A stretch of DNA of 64,000 nucleotides from Streptomyces sp. NBC_00620 (GTDB taxonomy: Bacteria; Actinomycetota; Actinomycetes; Streptomycetales; Streptomycetaceae): contig NZ_JAPENY010000003.1 of the NCBI RefSeq assembly GCF_026341825.1, forward strand, positions 682,001-746,000, read 5' to 3'. The translations under genes and the position numbers were made by a program. The notes beneath the pieces are model-generated. The model made no database searches. It saw nothing but the letters and a program-made list of their open reading frames with translations, and had not been told where the DNA came from. Positions 44,505 to 52,541 of this stretch are shown here, one piece after another (position 1 is the first letter of the stretch; every line of letters starts with the position of its first letter).

Positions 44505-45646
44505 CACTCCGCGAACGAACCGTCGGGGTGCCGCCACACCGGGTTGCGCCAGGCATGCCCGGTGCGGTCGGCGGCGCGTACGGCAGCCTCGTCGACGGTG
44601 ATGCCGAGGCCAGGGGCGTCGCTGCGGGAGGCATGACCGTCGACGAACCGGAACGGCTCGGGGTCGACCACGTAGGACAGCAGGTCGGCGTCCTTGTTGT
44701 AGTGGATACCGCGGCTCTGCTCCTGGATCAGGAAGTTCGGGGTGGCGAAGGCGACTTGAAGGCTGGCCGCAAGTGCGATCGGGCCGAGCGGGCAGTGCGG
44801 GGCGAGCTGGGCGCCGTACGTCTCGGCGAGCGAGGCGATTCGGTGCACCTCCGAGATGCCGCCGGCGTGGGACAGGTCCGGCTGGGCGACCGCCACGCCT
44901 GCGGCGAGCACGGGCAGGAACTCGGCGCGTCCGTAGAGGCGTTCACCGGTGGCGAGCGGTACGGGGCTCGCGGCGACCAGCCCTGCCAGCAGATGGCCGT
45001 GCTCCGGGAGGACGGGTTCCTCGACGAACAGCGGGTGCAGTGGGGCGAGTTCGGCGAGGACGCGGCGGGCGCCGGCGGCGGTGAAGCGGCCGTGGAAGTC
45101 GACGGCGACATCGCGGTCCGGGCCGAGTGCCTCGCGGGCGGCGGCCACGCGGGCGACGATCGCGGCGGTCTCGGCGGCGGTGGGGACCGGCGACGTGGCT
45201 CCGGCGGCGTTCATCTTCACCGCGGTGAAACCCGCCTCGACCTGGGCGGCTATCTGCTCACTCAGTTCTGCGGGTTCGTCACCGCCCACCCAGGCGTAGA
45301 CCCGGACGCGGTCGCGCACCGGGCCGCCGAGGAGGGCGTGCACCGGAGCGCCGTACGTCTTCCCGGCGATGTCCCACAGGGCCTGGTCGAGGCCGGCGAC
45401 GGCGCTGGAGAGGACCGGGCCGCCCCGGTAGAAGCCGCCCTTGGTCAGCACCTGCCAGTGGTCCTGGATGCGCAACGGGTCCTGGCCGACGAGGTGTTCG
45501 GCCAGGACGTCGACGGCGGCACGGACGACCTCGGCGCGCCCTTCGACGACCGGTTCGCCCCAGCCGACCACGCCGTCGTCGGTCTCGACGCGGCAGAACA
45601 GCCAGCGGGGCCGGACCAGGAAGGTCTCGATGCGGGTGATCTTCAC
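44501..45646 (-). CDS. dgoD: D-galactonate dehydratase-like enolase-superfamily enzyme
   Basis: The 381-aa protein (GTG 45646, overlapping the GntR stop as GTGA) is a mandelate-racemase-subgroup enolase. Length equals E. coli DgoD (382). Features: ITRIETFLVRPRWLFCRVETD, GFTAVKMNAAG (Lys), VAVDFHGR and LFVEEPVLPEH (metal Asp and Glu), ATGERLYGR (third metal ligand), and APHCPLGPIALAA with the catalytic His. It would dehydrate galactonate to 2-keto-3-deoxygalactonate. Neighbouring genes supply the other steps. A related acid such as gluconate or fuconate as substrate is not excluded. Confidence 0.87.
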   Translation of the reverse strand: MKITRIETFLVRPRWLFCRVETDDGVVGWGEPVVEGRAEVVRAAVDVLAEHLVGQDPLRIQDHWQVLTKGGFYRGGPVLSSAVAGLDQALWDIAGKTYGAPVHALLGGPVRDRVRVYAWVGGDEPAELSEQIAAQVEAGFTAVKMNAAGATSPVPTAAETAAIVARVAAAREALGPDRDVAVDFHGRFTAAGARRVLAELAPLHPLFVEEPVLPEHGHLLAGLVAASPVPLATGERLYGRAEFLPVLAAGVAVAQPDLSHAGGISEVHRIASLAETYGAQLAPHCPLGPIALAASLQVAFATPNFLIQEQSRGIHYNKDADLLSYVVDPEPFRFVDGHASRSDAPGLGITVDEAAVRAADRTGHAWRNPVWRHPDGSFAEW

Positions 45647-46434
45647 TGGGAGCGGGAGCCTTCCACGGAATCGGAATCGGAATCGGAATCGGAAACCGAG
45701 CCGGAATCTGATTCGGAGTCGGAGTCGGAGTCGCCGACGCGGTCCAGATCGCGGCCGGCCTGGTCGAGGAGGGCACGCATCGCGGCCTCGGCGGCCGCCG
45801 GGTCCCGGTCGCGTACGGCGTCCAGGACGGCACGGTGGGCCGGGACCGGGTCCTCGCTGTGCGGGGAGCTGTGCACGATGCGGTCGCGGTGGGCCAGGCC
45901 GGACTCGATCACCATCTCCATGCGTTCGAGGAGTTCGTTGTGGGTGGCGGCGAGCAGGGCACGGTGGAAGGCGAGGTCGGCCTCGACGGCGTGGGCGGCG
46001 TTGCCGTCCCGCTCCCCCATCGCGTCCAGGGCGCCGTCCAGGGCCGCCAGGTCCGCGTCGGTGCGGCGCTCGGCGGCCAGGCGGACGGCGGCGGGTTCGA
46101 TGATGGTGCGTACTTCGGCGAGGTTGTGCAGCAGTGCCCGGTCGGAGGCAGTGGTGGAGCCGCCCTCGAACTGCCAGCGCAGTACGTCGGCGTCGAGCAG
46201 GTTCCACTCGGCGCGGGGGCGTACGAAGGTGCCGCGCTTCTGGCGGGCGTCGACCATTCCCTTGGCGGCGAGCACCTTGAGCGACTCGCGCAGCGCGGTC
46301 AGGCTCACGTCCAGCTCGCTCTGCAGCGCCACCAGGTCCAGCGTGGCCCCCTCGGGGATCTCACCGCCCAGGATGCGGCGGGCGAGGAGTTCCACGGTCT
46401 GGCCGTGCACCCCGCGACGGGCATAGGGCGTCAT
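45643..46434 (-). CDS. GntR/FadR-family regulator with Ser-Asp repeat tail
   Basis: The 263-aa protein has a winged helix-turn-helix (GATLDLVALQSELDVSLTALRESLKVL, with GMVDARQKRGTFV wing) and an FCD effector domain (EVRTIIEPAAVRLAAERR, ADLAFHRALLAATHN, HRAVLDAV). DgoR-type regulators of galactonate operons have this architecture. After the fold ends, about 30 residues are almost only Ser and Asp/Glu (DSDSDSESDSG and more), encoded by hexamer repeats (45666-45733). It lies inside the operon it probably controls, coupled to dgoD by GTGA. Confidence 0.9.
   Translation of the reverse strand: MTPYARRGVHGQTVELLARRILGGEIPEGATLDLVALQSELDVSLTALRESLKVLAAKGMVDARQKRGTFVRPRAEWNLLDADVLRWQFEGGSTTASDRALLHNLAEVRTIIEPAAVRLAAERRTDADLAALDGALDAMGERDGNAAHAVEADLAFHRALLAATHNELLERMEMVIESGLAHRDRIVHSSPHSEDPVPAHRAVLDAVRDRDPAAAEAAMRALLDQAGRDLDRVGDSDSDSESDSGSVSDSDSDSDSVEGSRSQ
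45666..45733 (-). repeat. Hexamer microsatellite encoding the Ser-Asp tail
   Basis: On the plus strand cggaat is repeated four times (from 45666) and cggagt three times (to 45733), with diverged units between. Copies are in frame multiples of six, so slippage would change tail length by two residues without breaking the gene. Confidence 0.85.
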
Positions 46435-46468
46435 GTCGTACAGCCTTTCTGCTGTTGAGGGAGCGTGG

Positions 46469-47242
46469 TCATGCGGAGGCCTTGACGACGCTCCAGCCGC
46501 CGTCCACGACGAGGCTCGTCCCGGTGATGAAGGAGGCTTCGTCGGCGCTGAGGAACGCGATGGCCGCGGCCACCTCCTCCGGGGAGCCGAAGCGGCGCAC
46601 CGCTGTCTCGGCGATGCTGCGTTCCCGGTCCTCGGGCGGGACCCTGTCCCAGGCGGCGGTCAGGACCGGGCCCGGCAGGACGGCGTTGACGCGTACCTCG
46701 GGCCCGTACTCGACGGCGAGTTGGCCGCACAGGGACAGCAGGGCGCCCTTGGACGCGGCGTAGGCGGGATGGCCGGGGATGCCCTTATGCGCGTGGACGG
46801 ACGAGGTCAGGACGACCGCGCCCCGCCGGTCCCGCAGATCGGGCAGCACGGCCCGGAAGCCGAGGAAGCTGCCGGTGAGGTTGACGTCGAGCTGCCGCCG
46901 CCACGAAGCGAGGGACATCTCGTGGGCGGGGGCGACGTCGACGGTGAAGGCGTTGCTGACGAGGACGTCCACCGGTCCGTAGGTGTGCGCCGCGGCGACG
47001 ACCCGGGCCCAGTCCTCCTCGGCCGCGACGTCGGCGACCACGAACCGGGCCCGCCCGCCGTCCTTGCCGATCCGCTCCGCCACGGCCTCGCCCCTCTCCT
47101 CGGACACGTCGGCGAGCACGACGGCGGCTCCTTCCTCGGCGAGGCGTACGGCCGTGGCGGCTCCGATGCCGGAGGCCGCTCCGGTGACCACGGCCGTGCG
47201 GCCGGTGAAACGGGCGCCGTGCCGTCGTACAGGCTGGTCCAT
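46469..47242 (-). CDS. SDR-family dehydrogenase, likely D-galactose (aldose) 1-dehydrogenase
   Basis: The 257-aa protein is a classical SDR: VVTGAASGIG (18-27), a NAD-type D at VVLADVSEE, VSNAF in place of NNAG, LTSSVHAHKG with the catalytic Ser and PAYAASKGAL with Tyr and Lys. The Asp after the second strand favours NAD. Position between the GH36 gene and the galactonate genes suggests it oxidises galactose to galactono-lactone. Other options are a 3-dehydrogenase of sugar acids. ATG 47242 has AAAGGAG 12 bases before, rather far. Confidence 0.88.
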   Translation of the reverse strand: MDQPVRRHGARFTGRTAVVTGAASGIGAATAVRLAEEGAAVVLADVSEERGEAVAERIGKDGGRARFVVADVAAEEDWARVVAAAHTYGPVDVLVSNAFTVDVAPAHEMSLASWRRQLDVNLTGSFLGFRAVLPDLRDRRGAVVLTSSVHAHKGIPGHPAYAASKGALLSLCGQLAVEYGPEVRVNAVLPGPVLTAAWDRVPPEDRERSIAETAVRRFGSPEEVAAAIAFLSADEASFITGTSLVVDGGWSVVKASA

Positions 47243-47291
47243 CGTGGGGTTCTGCTCCTTTGCCGGAGGGACGAGGGAAACATATGCGGTC

Positions 47292-49352
47292 CTACTGGCG
47301 TATCAGCACCACCAGCTCGGCGTCGCGCTCGGCGCTCCACACGAACGGCAGCCCGTAGTGGAGCAGATGGGCTCCGCTGTACGTCGTCCCCGTCGCGGTG
47401 TCGTGGTAGCGCGCCGCCGGGTCCAGGCCCCGCAGCCGCAGCCGGTCGGGCCGTCCGGGCAGAAGTGGAGCCCCGTCGAGCCGACCGGTGCCGAGCGCGG
47501 CGACGACCGTACGGTCGTCGAGGTCGTACTGCACGCCGCAGGTGCTGTCGTCCGGCGTGCCCAGGAGCCGGGTCTCTCCCTGGTGGACGACGTCCCGCAC
47601 CTCCTTGTACCGGGCGATCCACCCGGCGGCCTCGGCCCGCTCCTCCGGTGTCCAGGCGCGCAGGTCGGCGCCGATGCCGAGCACCCCGCAGATGGCGTTG
47701 ACGAAGCGGAAGGCGAGACTGCGCGGGCGCGGGTCGAAGAGTCCGGGGGCGTCGGTGACCCAGGAGCTCATGACGTGCGGGGCGTGGGCGTGCAGGAAGC
47801 CGTGCTGGATGGACAGTCGGTCCAGCGGGGCCGTGTTGTCGCTGGGCCACACCACGTCGGTGCGGGCGATGGTCGCGTGCTCGATGCGTCCGCCGCCGCC
47901 CGCGCAGCCCTCGACGGTGACCTCGGGATGGGCGGCGCGCAGGTGGTCCAGGACGCGCAGGTACCCGGCGACATGCTCCGCGTCCAGGTCGGCACGGCCG
48001 GCACCGGGGCGTCCGCGCTCGGTGGGCGGGCGGTTCATGTCCCACTTCAGATAGCCGACGGCGTGGTCGGTGAGGAGCCTGTCGAGCGTGCCGATGACGA
48101 AGTCCTGGACGTCGGTCCGGCCCAGGTCGAGCAGCAGTTGGTTGCGGACCAGGCGGGTGGGGCGGCCCTCGATCCGGTAGACCCACTCGGGGTGTTCGGC
48201 GTAGAGGCGGCTCTTCGGGCTGACGGCCTCGGGCTCGACCCACAGGCCGAAGTCCAGCCCCAACGCCCTTACGTCCTGCACGAATTGGCCGAAGCCCCGA
48301 GGGAACGCCGCCGGATCCGGGAACCAGTCGCCCAGTCCCCCGGTGTCGTCGGCCCGCCCGGTGAACCAGCCGTCGTCGACGACGAACATTTCGGCGCCGA
48401 TGTCGGCGGCCAGCTTGGCCAGCTCCAGTTGGCCGGCCGCGTCGACGTCGAAGCCGGTGGCCTCCCAGGAGTTGTAGAGGACCTTGCGGGGACGATGCAG
48501 CCGCTCGCCCGAGAGGTGGCGTTCGTAGCGGTGCCACACACGGGAGAGGCCGTCGAGCCCGTCGGGGCTGAAGGCGCAGGCGAGACGGGGGGTAGTGAGG
48601 GTGTCGCCAGGGGCCAGGTGTACGACGCCCTCGTGCGGGACCCGTCCGGCTCGGACGCGCACGCTGCCGCCCGGCTCGGCCTCCGCGGTGATGTGCCAGT
48701 TGCCCGGCCATTCGAGGGCGATGCCGTAGGCGGCCTCCGCCTCCCCGTCCTGTACGGCGAGCCAGGGAGCGTACGCGTGTCCGGGCGCGCCCTGAAGACT
48801 TCCCATGGTGAACGTGCCTCTGGTCAGGTCGAGTTGGGTGCGCTGGAACTCCTGCGACCACTGACCGGTCAGGTACGTCAGGCGGGCGGCTCCGGTGACG
48901 GGGATGTTCACGGCGGCCGAGTCGAGCCGCTCCAGACGCAGTTCCTCCGTGGCGGTGAACTCGGTCCAGCGCAGGATCACGTCCGTGCCCGGTACGGGTT
49001 CGTAGCACAGGACGGTACGCAGGCCAAGGAGCTCGTCGCTGAAGGTGAGGCGCAGCGCGCCCGATTCCTCCTCCGCCCCGGCGAACTCCCACCACACTCC
49101 CGGCGCCTCGTCCGGCCGCGAGGCCAGCAGCTCGGATCCGGTGAACGGCCGTAGCCCGTACGGCAGATACTCGGCGGGCGCCGCGTCGGCGGGCGTGATG
49201 AAGTGCGTACGCCTCGACCGGTCAAGGGCGGACGGGCCGTCCTCGACCCCGAGCGGCCCCCACGCGTCGAGTTCGGCCCACTGTCCGTCCGGCGACAGGC
49301 GCACGGTGTAGCTGGTGTTCTCCGTGCGCAAGGTCCAGCGCTGGTACGTCAC
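47292..49352 (-). CDS. GH36 alpha-galactosidase (cytoplasmic)
   Basis: The 686-aa protein starts at GTG 49352, overlapping the permease stop (GTGA), and has no signal peptide. The N-terminal beta-supersandwich precedes the barrel (FVVDDGWFTGR, LGLDFGLWVEPEAVSP). The nucleophile is the Asp in YLKWDMNRPP, the acid/base the Asp in VWPSDNTAPLDRLSIQHG, and EGCAGGGGRIEHA is the Cys/Gly-rich substrate loop of GH36. It should release galactose from imported melibiose, raffinose or galactomannan fragments. Length is within the family range (about 700). Confidence 0.95.
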   Translation of the reverse strand: MTYQRWTLRTENTSYTVRLSPDGQWAELDAWGPLGVEDGPSALDRSRRTHFITPADAAPAEYLPYGLRPFTGSELLASRPDEAPGVWWEFAGAEEESGALRLTFSDELLGLRTVLCYEPVPGTDVILRWTEFTATEELRLERLDSAAVNIPVTGAARLTYLTGQWSQEFQRTQLDLTRGTFTMGSLQGAPGHAYAPWLAVQDGEAEAAYGIALEWPGNWHITAEAEPGGSVRVRAGRVPHEGVVHLAPGDTLTTPRLACAFSPDGLDGLSRVWHRYERHLSGERLHRPRKVLYNSWEATGFDVDAAGQLELAKLAADIGAEMFVVDDGWFTGRADDTGGLGDWFPDPAAFPRGFGQFVQDVRALGLDFGLWVEPEAVSPKSRLYAEHPEWVYRIEGRPTRLVRNQLLLDLGRTDVQDFVIGTLDRLLTDHAVGYLKWDMNRPPTERGRPGAGRADLDAEHVAGYLRVLDHLRAAHPEVTVEGCAGGGGRIEHATIARTDVVWPSDNTAPLDRLSIQHGFLHAHAPHVMSSWVTDAPGLFDPRPRSLAFRFVNAICGVLGIGADLRAWTPEERAEAAGWIARYKEVRDVVHQGETRLLGTPDDSTCGVQYDLDDRTVVAALGTGRLDGAPLLPGRPDRLRLRGLDPAARYHDTATGTTYSGAHLLHYGLPFVWSAERDAELVVLIRQ

Positions 49353-50197
49353 TTCACCGCTCCCAGGTTGAGCCCGGCCACGAAGTGCCGCTGGAACCGC
49401 AGGAATACGGCCACGGTGGGCACGGCGGCGATGACGGAACCGGCGGCGATCACGTTCCACATCGACACGTACTGTCCCTGAAGTCCGATGAGGGCCGCGG
49501 TGATCGGCATCTTGGTGTCGCTGCGCAGCACGGTGATAGCCCAGAGCAGGTCGTTGAAGATCCAGGTGAAGGACAGCGCGCTGAGGGCCGCGAGGGCGGG
49601 GCGGGTCAGCGGCAGGATGATCCGCCAGAAGATCTGCCACGGTCCGGCGCCGTCGACGACTGCCGCCTGCTGGATCTCGGCCGGTATGGAGCGCATGAAG
49701 CCGTGCAGGACGAAGACGTAGAAGCCGACTCCGAAGCCGATCTGTACTCCGATCAGCGCGGGCAGGGTGTCGAAGACGCCCATCAGCTCGCTGAGCTTGG
49801 AGACCGGGATGAGCAGGATCTGTGGCGGGAGCAGATTGCCGCCGAGCATGAGCAGCAACAGGGAGCGCCGGAAGGGCAGTTCGTAGCGGCTGAGCGAGAA
49901 GGCGGCCATGGCGGCCAGCGCGAGTGTCACCGCGACGCATGGCAGGGTGACCAGCAGGCTGTTGATCAGGGCGCGCTGCTGGCCGCCGTCGACCCAGGCC
50001 TGGCTGTAGTTGCCGAGGGTGAAGGACTGCGGCCAACTGCCCAGGCCGTGCGCGGCGATGTCGTCGAAGGAGCGCAGGCTGGTCACCAGGACCAGGGCGA
50101 TGGGCAGTAGCCACAGGAGGGACAGCGCGCCGGCGCCCAGGTGGAATCCGGCGGTCGCGGCCCGCTTGCGGCGCAGGGCCGTGGAAGTGGCGGACAT
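49349..50197 (-). CDS. Sugar ABC transporter permease (CUT1, MalG-like)
   Basis: The 282-aa protein has six hydrophobic helices (LSLLWLLPIALVLVTSL, LLVTLPCVAVTLALAAMAAFSL, LLLLMLGGNLLPPQILLIP) and the EAA loop EIQQAAVVDGAGPWQIFWRIILPL, parts of which contact the ATPase. The start ATG 50197 overlaps the upstream permease stop (TGATG). It pairs with 50197-51132 and the lipoprotein at 51134. No ATPase gene is present; Streptomyces CUT1 importers are normally energised by the shared ATPase MsiK. Confidence 0.93.
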   Translation of the reverse strand: MSATSTALRRKRAATAGFHLGAGALSLLWLLPIALVLVTSLRSFDDIAAHGLGSWPQSFTLGNYSQAWVDGGQQRALINSLLVTLPCVAVTLALAAMAAFSLSRYELPFRRSLLLLMLGGNLLPPQILLIPVSKLSELMGVFDTLPALIGVQIGFGVGFYVFVLHGFMRSIPAEIQQAAVVDGAGPWQIFWRIILPLTRPALAALSALSFTWIFNDLLWAITVLRSDTKMPITAALIGLQGQYVSMWNVIAAGSVIAAVPTVAVFLRFQRHFVAGLNLGAVK

Positions 50198-51132
50198 CAG
50201 TCGGCCTCCCGGAACGCGCGGACGAGGTAGGAGCAGATGACGCCGAAGGCCAGCGCGAAGATGACGACGGCGAGTGCGGAGCCGTAGCCAAGGCGCAGGG
50301 ACTGGAAGGCGGTTGAGTACATGTAGGTGCTCAGCAGCTCGGACGAGTGGTAGGGGCCGCCGCGGGTCAGCGACCACACGACGTCGAAGGAGCGCAGCGA
50401 GTCGATGACGATGACCGACAGAACGACCGCGTTGACACTGCGGAGTTGGGGCAGTGTGACGTGGCGGAGGCGTTGCCAGGCGCTTGCGCCGTCGACCTTG
50501 GCCGCCTCGTACAGCGCCGGGTCGATGCCTTTGAGGCCGGCGAGGTAGAGGACCATGACGTAGCCGATCTGGCGCCACAGGGCGGGGACGATCACCGCGT
50601 ACAGGGCGGTGTCCTGGTCGGCGAGCCAGGCGTGGCGCAGGTTGCCCAGGCCGACGGATTCGAGGAGTTGGTTGAGGACGCCGTCGGGCTGGTAGACCGC
50701 CTGCCAGACGAGGGCGGTGGCGACCAGGGAGAAGACGACGGGCAGGAACAGGGCCGCGCGGTAGAAGCCGACGCCGCGCCGCTCCTGCTGGAGGAGGAGC
50801 GCGGCGGCCAGGCCCAGCAGGGCGGACAGGCCGCCGAAGAGCACGAGCCACAGCACGGTGTGGCCGGCCGCGCTGCGGAAGACCTCGTCGTGGGCCATCT
50901 CCCGGAAGTTGTCCAGGCCGACGAACTGCGGTGCGGAGACACCGTCCCAGCGGGTGAGGGCGAGGTAGAAGCCCTGCACAGCGGGCCAGAACACCCACAC
51001 TGCCTCGACGAGGAGCGGGACGAGGACGAACGCGAGCACCAGCGGGGGTGTACGGCGGGGGCCCCCGGTCCGCCTGCCGCGAGGCGAAGGCGGGGCCGGG
51101 GACTTCCGGTCGGGCGCGGTCAGAACAGCCAT
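50197..51132 (-). CDS. Sugar ABC transporter permease (CUT1, MalF-like)
   Basis: The 311-aa product has a Pro/Arg-rich cytoplasmic start and six helices (LVLAFVLVPLLVEAVWVFWP, VLWLVLFGGLSALLGLAAALLL, LFLPVVFSLVATALVW, ALAVVIFALAFGVICSYLV). The EAA loop is ALYEAAKVDGASAWQRLRHV. It starts one base after the binding-protein stop codon and ends overlapping the second permease start, so the three are cotranslated. Substrate is inferred to be alpha-galactosides from the flanking GH27 and GH36 genes. Confidence 0.93.
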   Translation of the reverse strand: MAVLTAPDRKSPAPPSPRGRRTGGPRRTPPLVLAFVLVPLLVEAVWVFWPAVQGFYLALTRWDGVSAPQFVGLDNFREMAHDEVFRSAAGHTVLWLVLFGGLSALLGLAAALLLQQERRGVGFYRAALFLPVVFSLVATALVWQAVYQPDGVLNQLLESVGLGNLRHAWLADQDTALYAVIVPALWRQIGYVMVLYLAGLKGIDPALYEAAKVDGASAWQRLRHVTLPQLRSVNAVVLSVIVIDSLRSFDVVWSLTRGGPYHSSELLSTYMYSTAFQSLRLGYGSALAVVIFALAFGVICSYLVRAFREAD

Positions 51133-51133
51133 G

Positions 51134-52423
51134 TCACGCGTTCCAGATTTTCTCGGCGTCGCGCTGCCAGTCGGTGAGGATGCTGCCGATCTCCTTCGGC
51201 TTGGCCAGGAACTTGGTCAGCGCGGTGTCCGCGGTGGGCTGGAGGGCGTCGCTGGAGTCCCGGTTGAAGAACTGGGTTATCTCGGCGGCCTCCTCGATGT
51301 GCGCGCGGCCCTTCTTGACCAGGGCGGTGCCGGAGTCCTTCGCCTTCGGGTTGCACGGCAGGACGGTGCCCGACGAGCCCTTGATGTAGATCTCCTGGGA
51401 CTCGGCGGTGGCGAGGTAGCTCATCAGGTCGACGACCTGGTCGCGGCGGCCGGTGCGGGCGCTGGCGAAGTAGCCGTCGGTGGGCGCCTCTTCGGCGAGC
51501 GGGACCTTCGCGTCGATGATGGGGAAGCGGAAGAAGTCGATGTCGTCCAGGGCGTCCTTGGGCGCCGCGTCGGCGAAGAAGGTGCCTATGAGCATCATGC
51601 CGCTGCGGCCGTTGAGCAGGGAGGTCGTCGCGTCCTGGAAGGCGACGGCGGCGCCGTCCGGGTCGAAGTACGGCAGCACCTCCTGCCAGCGGTCGAAGAC
51701 CTTGCGGACCTCGGGGTCGTCGAACCGGTGCTTCCCGGCCAGGAGTTCGCGGTGGTACTGGGCGCCGTTGATACGGATGTCGAGGTAGTCGAACCAGGCC
51801 GAGGCCACCCAGGCCGTTCCGCCGCCCGCGCCAAGGCCGATCGGGGCGACACCCTTGCTCTTGAGCTTGTCGCACAGGTCGAGGAAGTCGTCCCAGCTCT
51901 TGGGCTCGCTCACGCCCCACTTGGCGAAGTTGGACTTCCGGTAGAACATGCCCCACCAGTAGTAGGTGGCGGGGACGAAGACCTTCTTGCCGGAGCTCGC
52001 GGTGCACAGCGAGTTCAGCGCCTTGGAGTAGCCCTTGAGGTCGGGCGAGGAGCTCCAGACCTCGTCGAGGTCGAGCAGCAGGTCCTTCTTGGCGTAGGCG
52101 TCCGCCACCGAACCGGGGTACCAGGTGTACACGTCCGGCGGGTTGCCCGAGGTGAGGTACGTCGGCAGCTGGGTGCGGTAGGTCTCCGCGGCGACCGTGT
52201 TGAGGCTGGCGCGCGCGGACCCCTTCTTGGCGAACGCCGCGACGAGGTCCTCCATCGCGGCCTTGGCCTGCGGGGCGGAGAGGTTGGACTGGAGGGTCAC
52301 CGCGCCCTTCGAGGAACTCTTGCTGGAGGAGGTGTCGGTGACACAGCCGCTGAGCAGTGCCGTCGTCCCGGCGGCACCGAGTCCGGCGAGGAACCGGCGT
52401 CGGCTGGACTGGTAGTTCGTCAT
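51134..52423 (-). CDS. Sugar ABC transporter substrate-binding lipoprotein, twin-arginine
   Basis: ATG 52423 follows AGGGAG by seven bases; 429 aa. The leader SRRRFLAGLGAAGTTALLSGC is described by its parts: a twin-arginine signal (SRRRFLAG) and a lipobox (LLSGC), so the protein is probably folded before Tat export and then lipid-anchored. The mature part is a CUT1 solute-binding fold (YLTSGNPPDVYTWYPG, YYWWGMFYRKSNFAKWGV, GRSGMMLIGTFFAD). It should capture alpha-galactosides freed by the GH27 enzyme. Its promoter has the same box as the GH27 promoter. Confidence 0.93.
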   Translation of the reverse strand: MTNYQSSRRRFLAGLGAAGTTALLSGCVTDTSSSKSSSKGAVTLQSNLSAPQAKAAMEDLVAAFAKKGSARASLNTVAAETYRTQLPTYLTSGNPPDVYTWYPGSVADAYAKKDLLLDLDEVWSSSPDLKGYSKALNSLCTASSGKKVFVPATYYWWGMFYRKSNFAKWGVSEPKSWDDFLDLCDKLKSKGVAPIGLGAGGGTAWVASAWFDYLDIRINGAQYHRELLAGKHRFDDPEVRKVFDRWQEVLPYFDPDGAAVAFQDATTSLLNGRSGMMLIGTFFADAAPKDALDDIDFFRFPIIDAKVPLAEEAPTDGYFASARTGRRDQVVDLMSYLATAESQEIYIKGSSGTVLPCNPKAKDSGTALVKKGRAHIEEAAEITQFFNRDSSDALQPTADTALTKFLAKPKEIGSILTDWQRDAEKIWNA

Positions 52424-52502
52424 GAATGGCTCCCTGTGGATCCCGCGCGGGCGGGGCAGGCCCTCCTGACGGCCGGGCCCCGCTCGCGCTGATCCAGATT
52501 CG

Positions 52503-52541
52503 CGTGGCACTCACGCCACGTCAAGAATAATTACTAATTTA
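52503..52541 (-). promoter_or_regulatory. Promoter of the transporter operon with AT-rich box and dyad
   Basis: On the minus strand aaattagtaatta (52540-52528) is followed by ttcttgac, giving a -35 TTGACG at 52524-52519. A -10-like gaatct lies 17 bases on. The dyad cgtggc-N6-gccacg (52503-52520) fills the spacer. The AT-rich box matches the one at 54777-54800 and overlaps the GH27 stop codon. AATTAGTAATT is itself a perfect palindrome about its central base. Confidence 0.6.
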
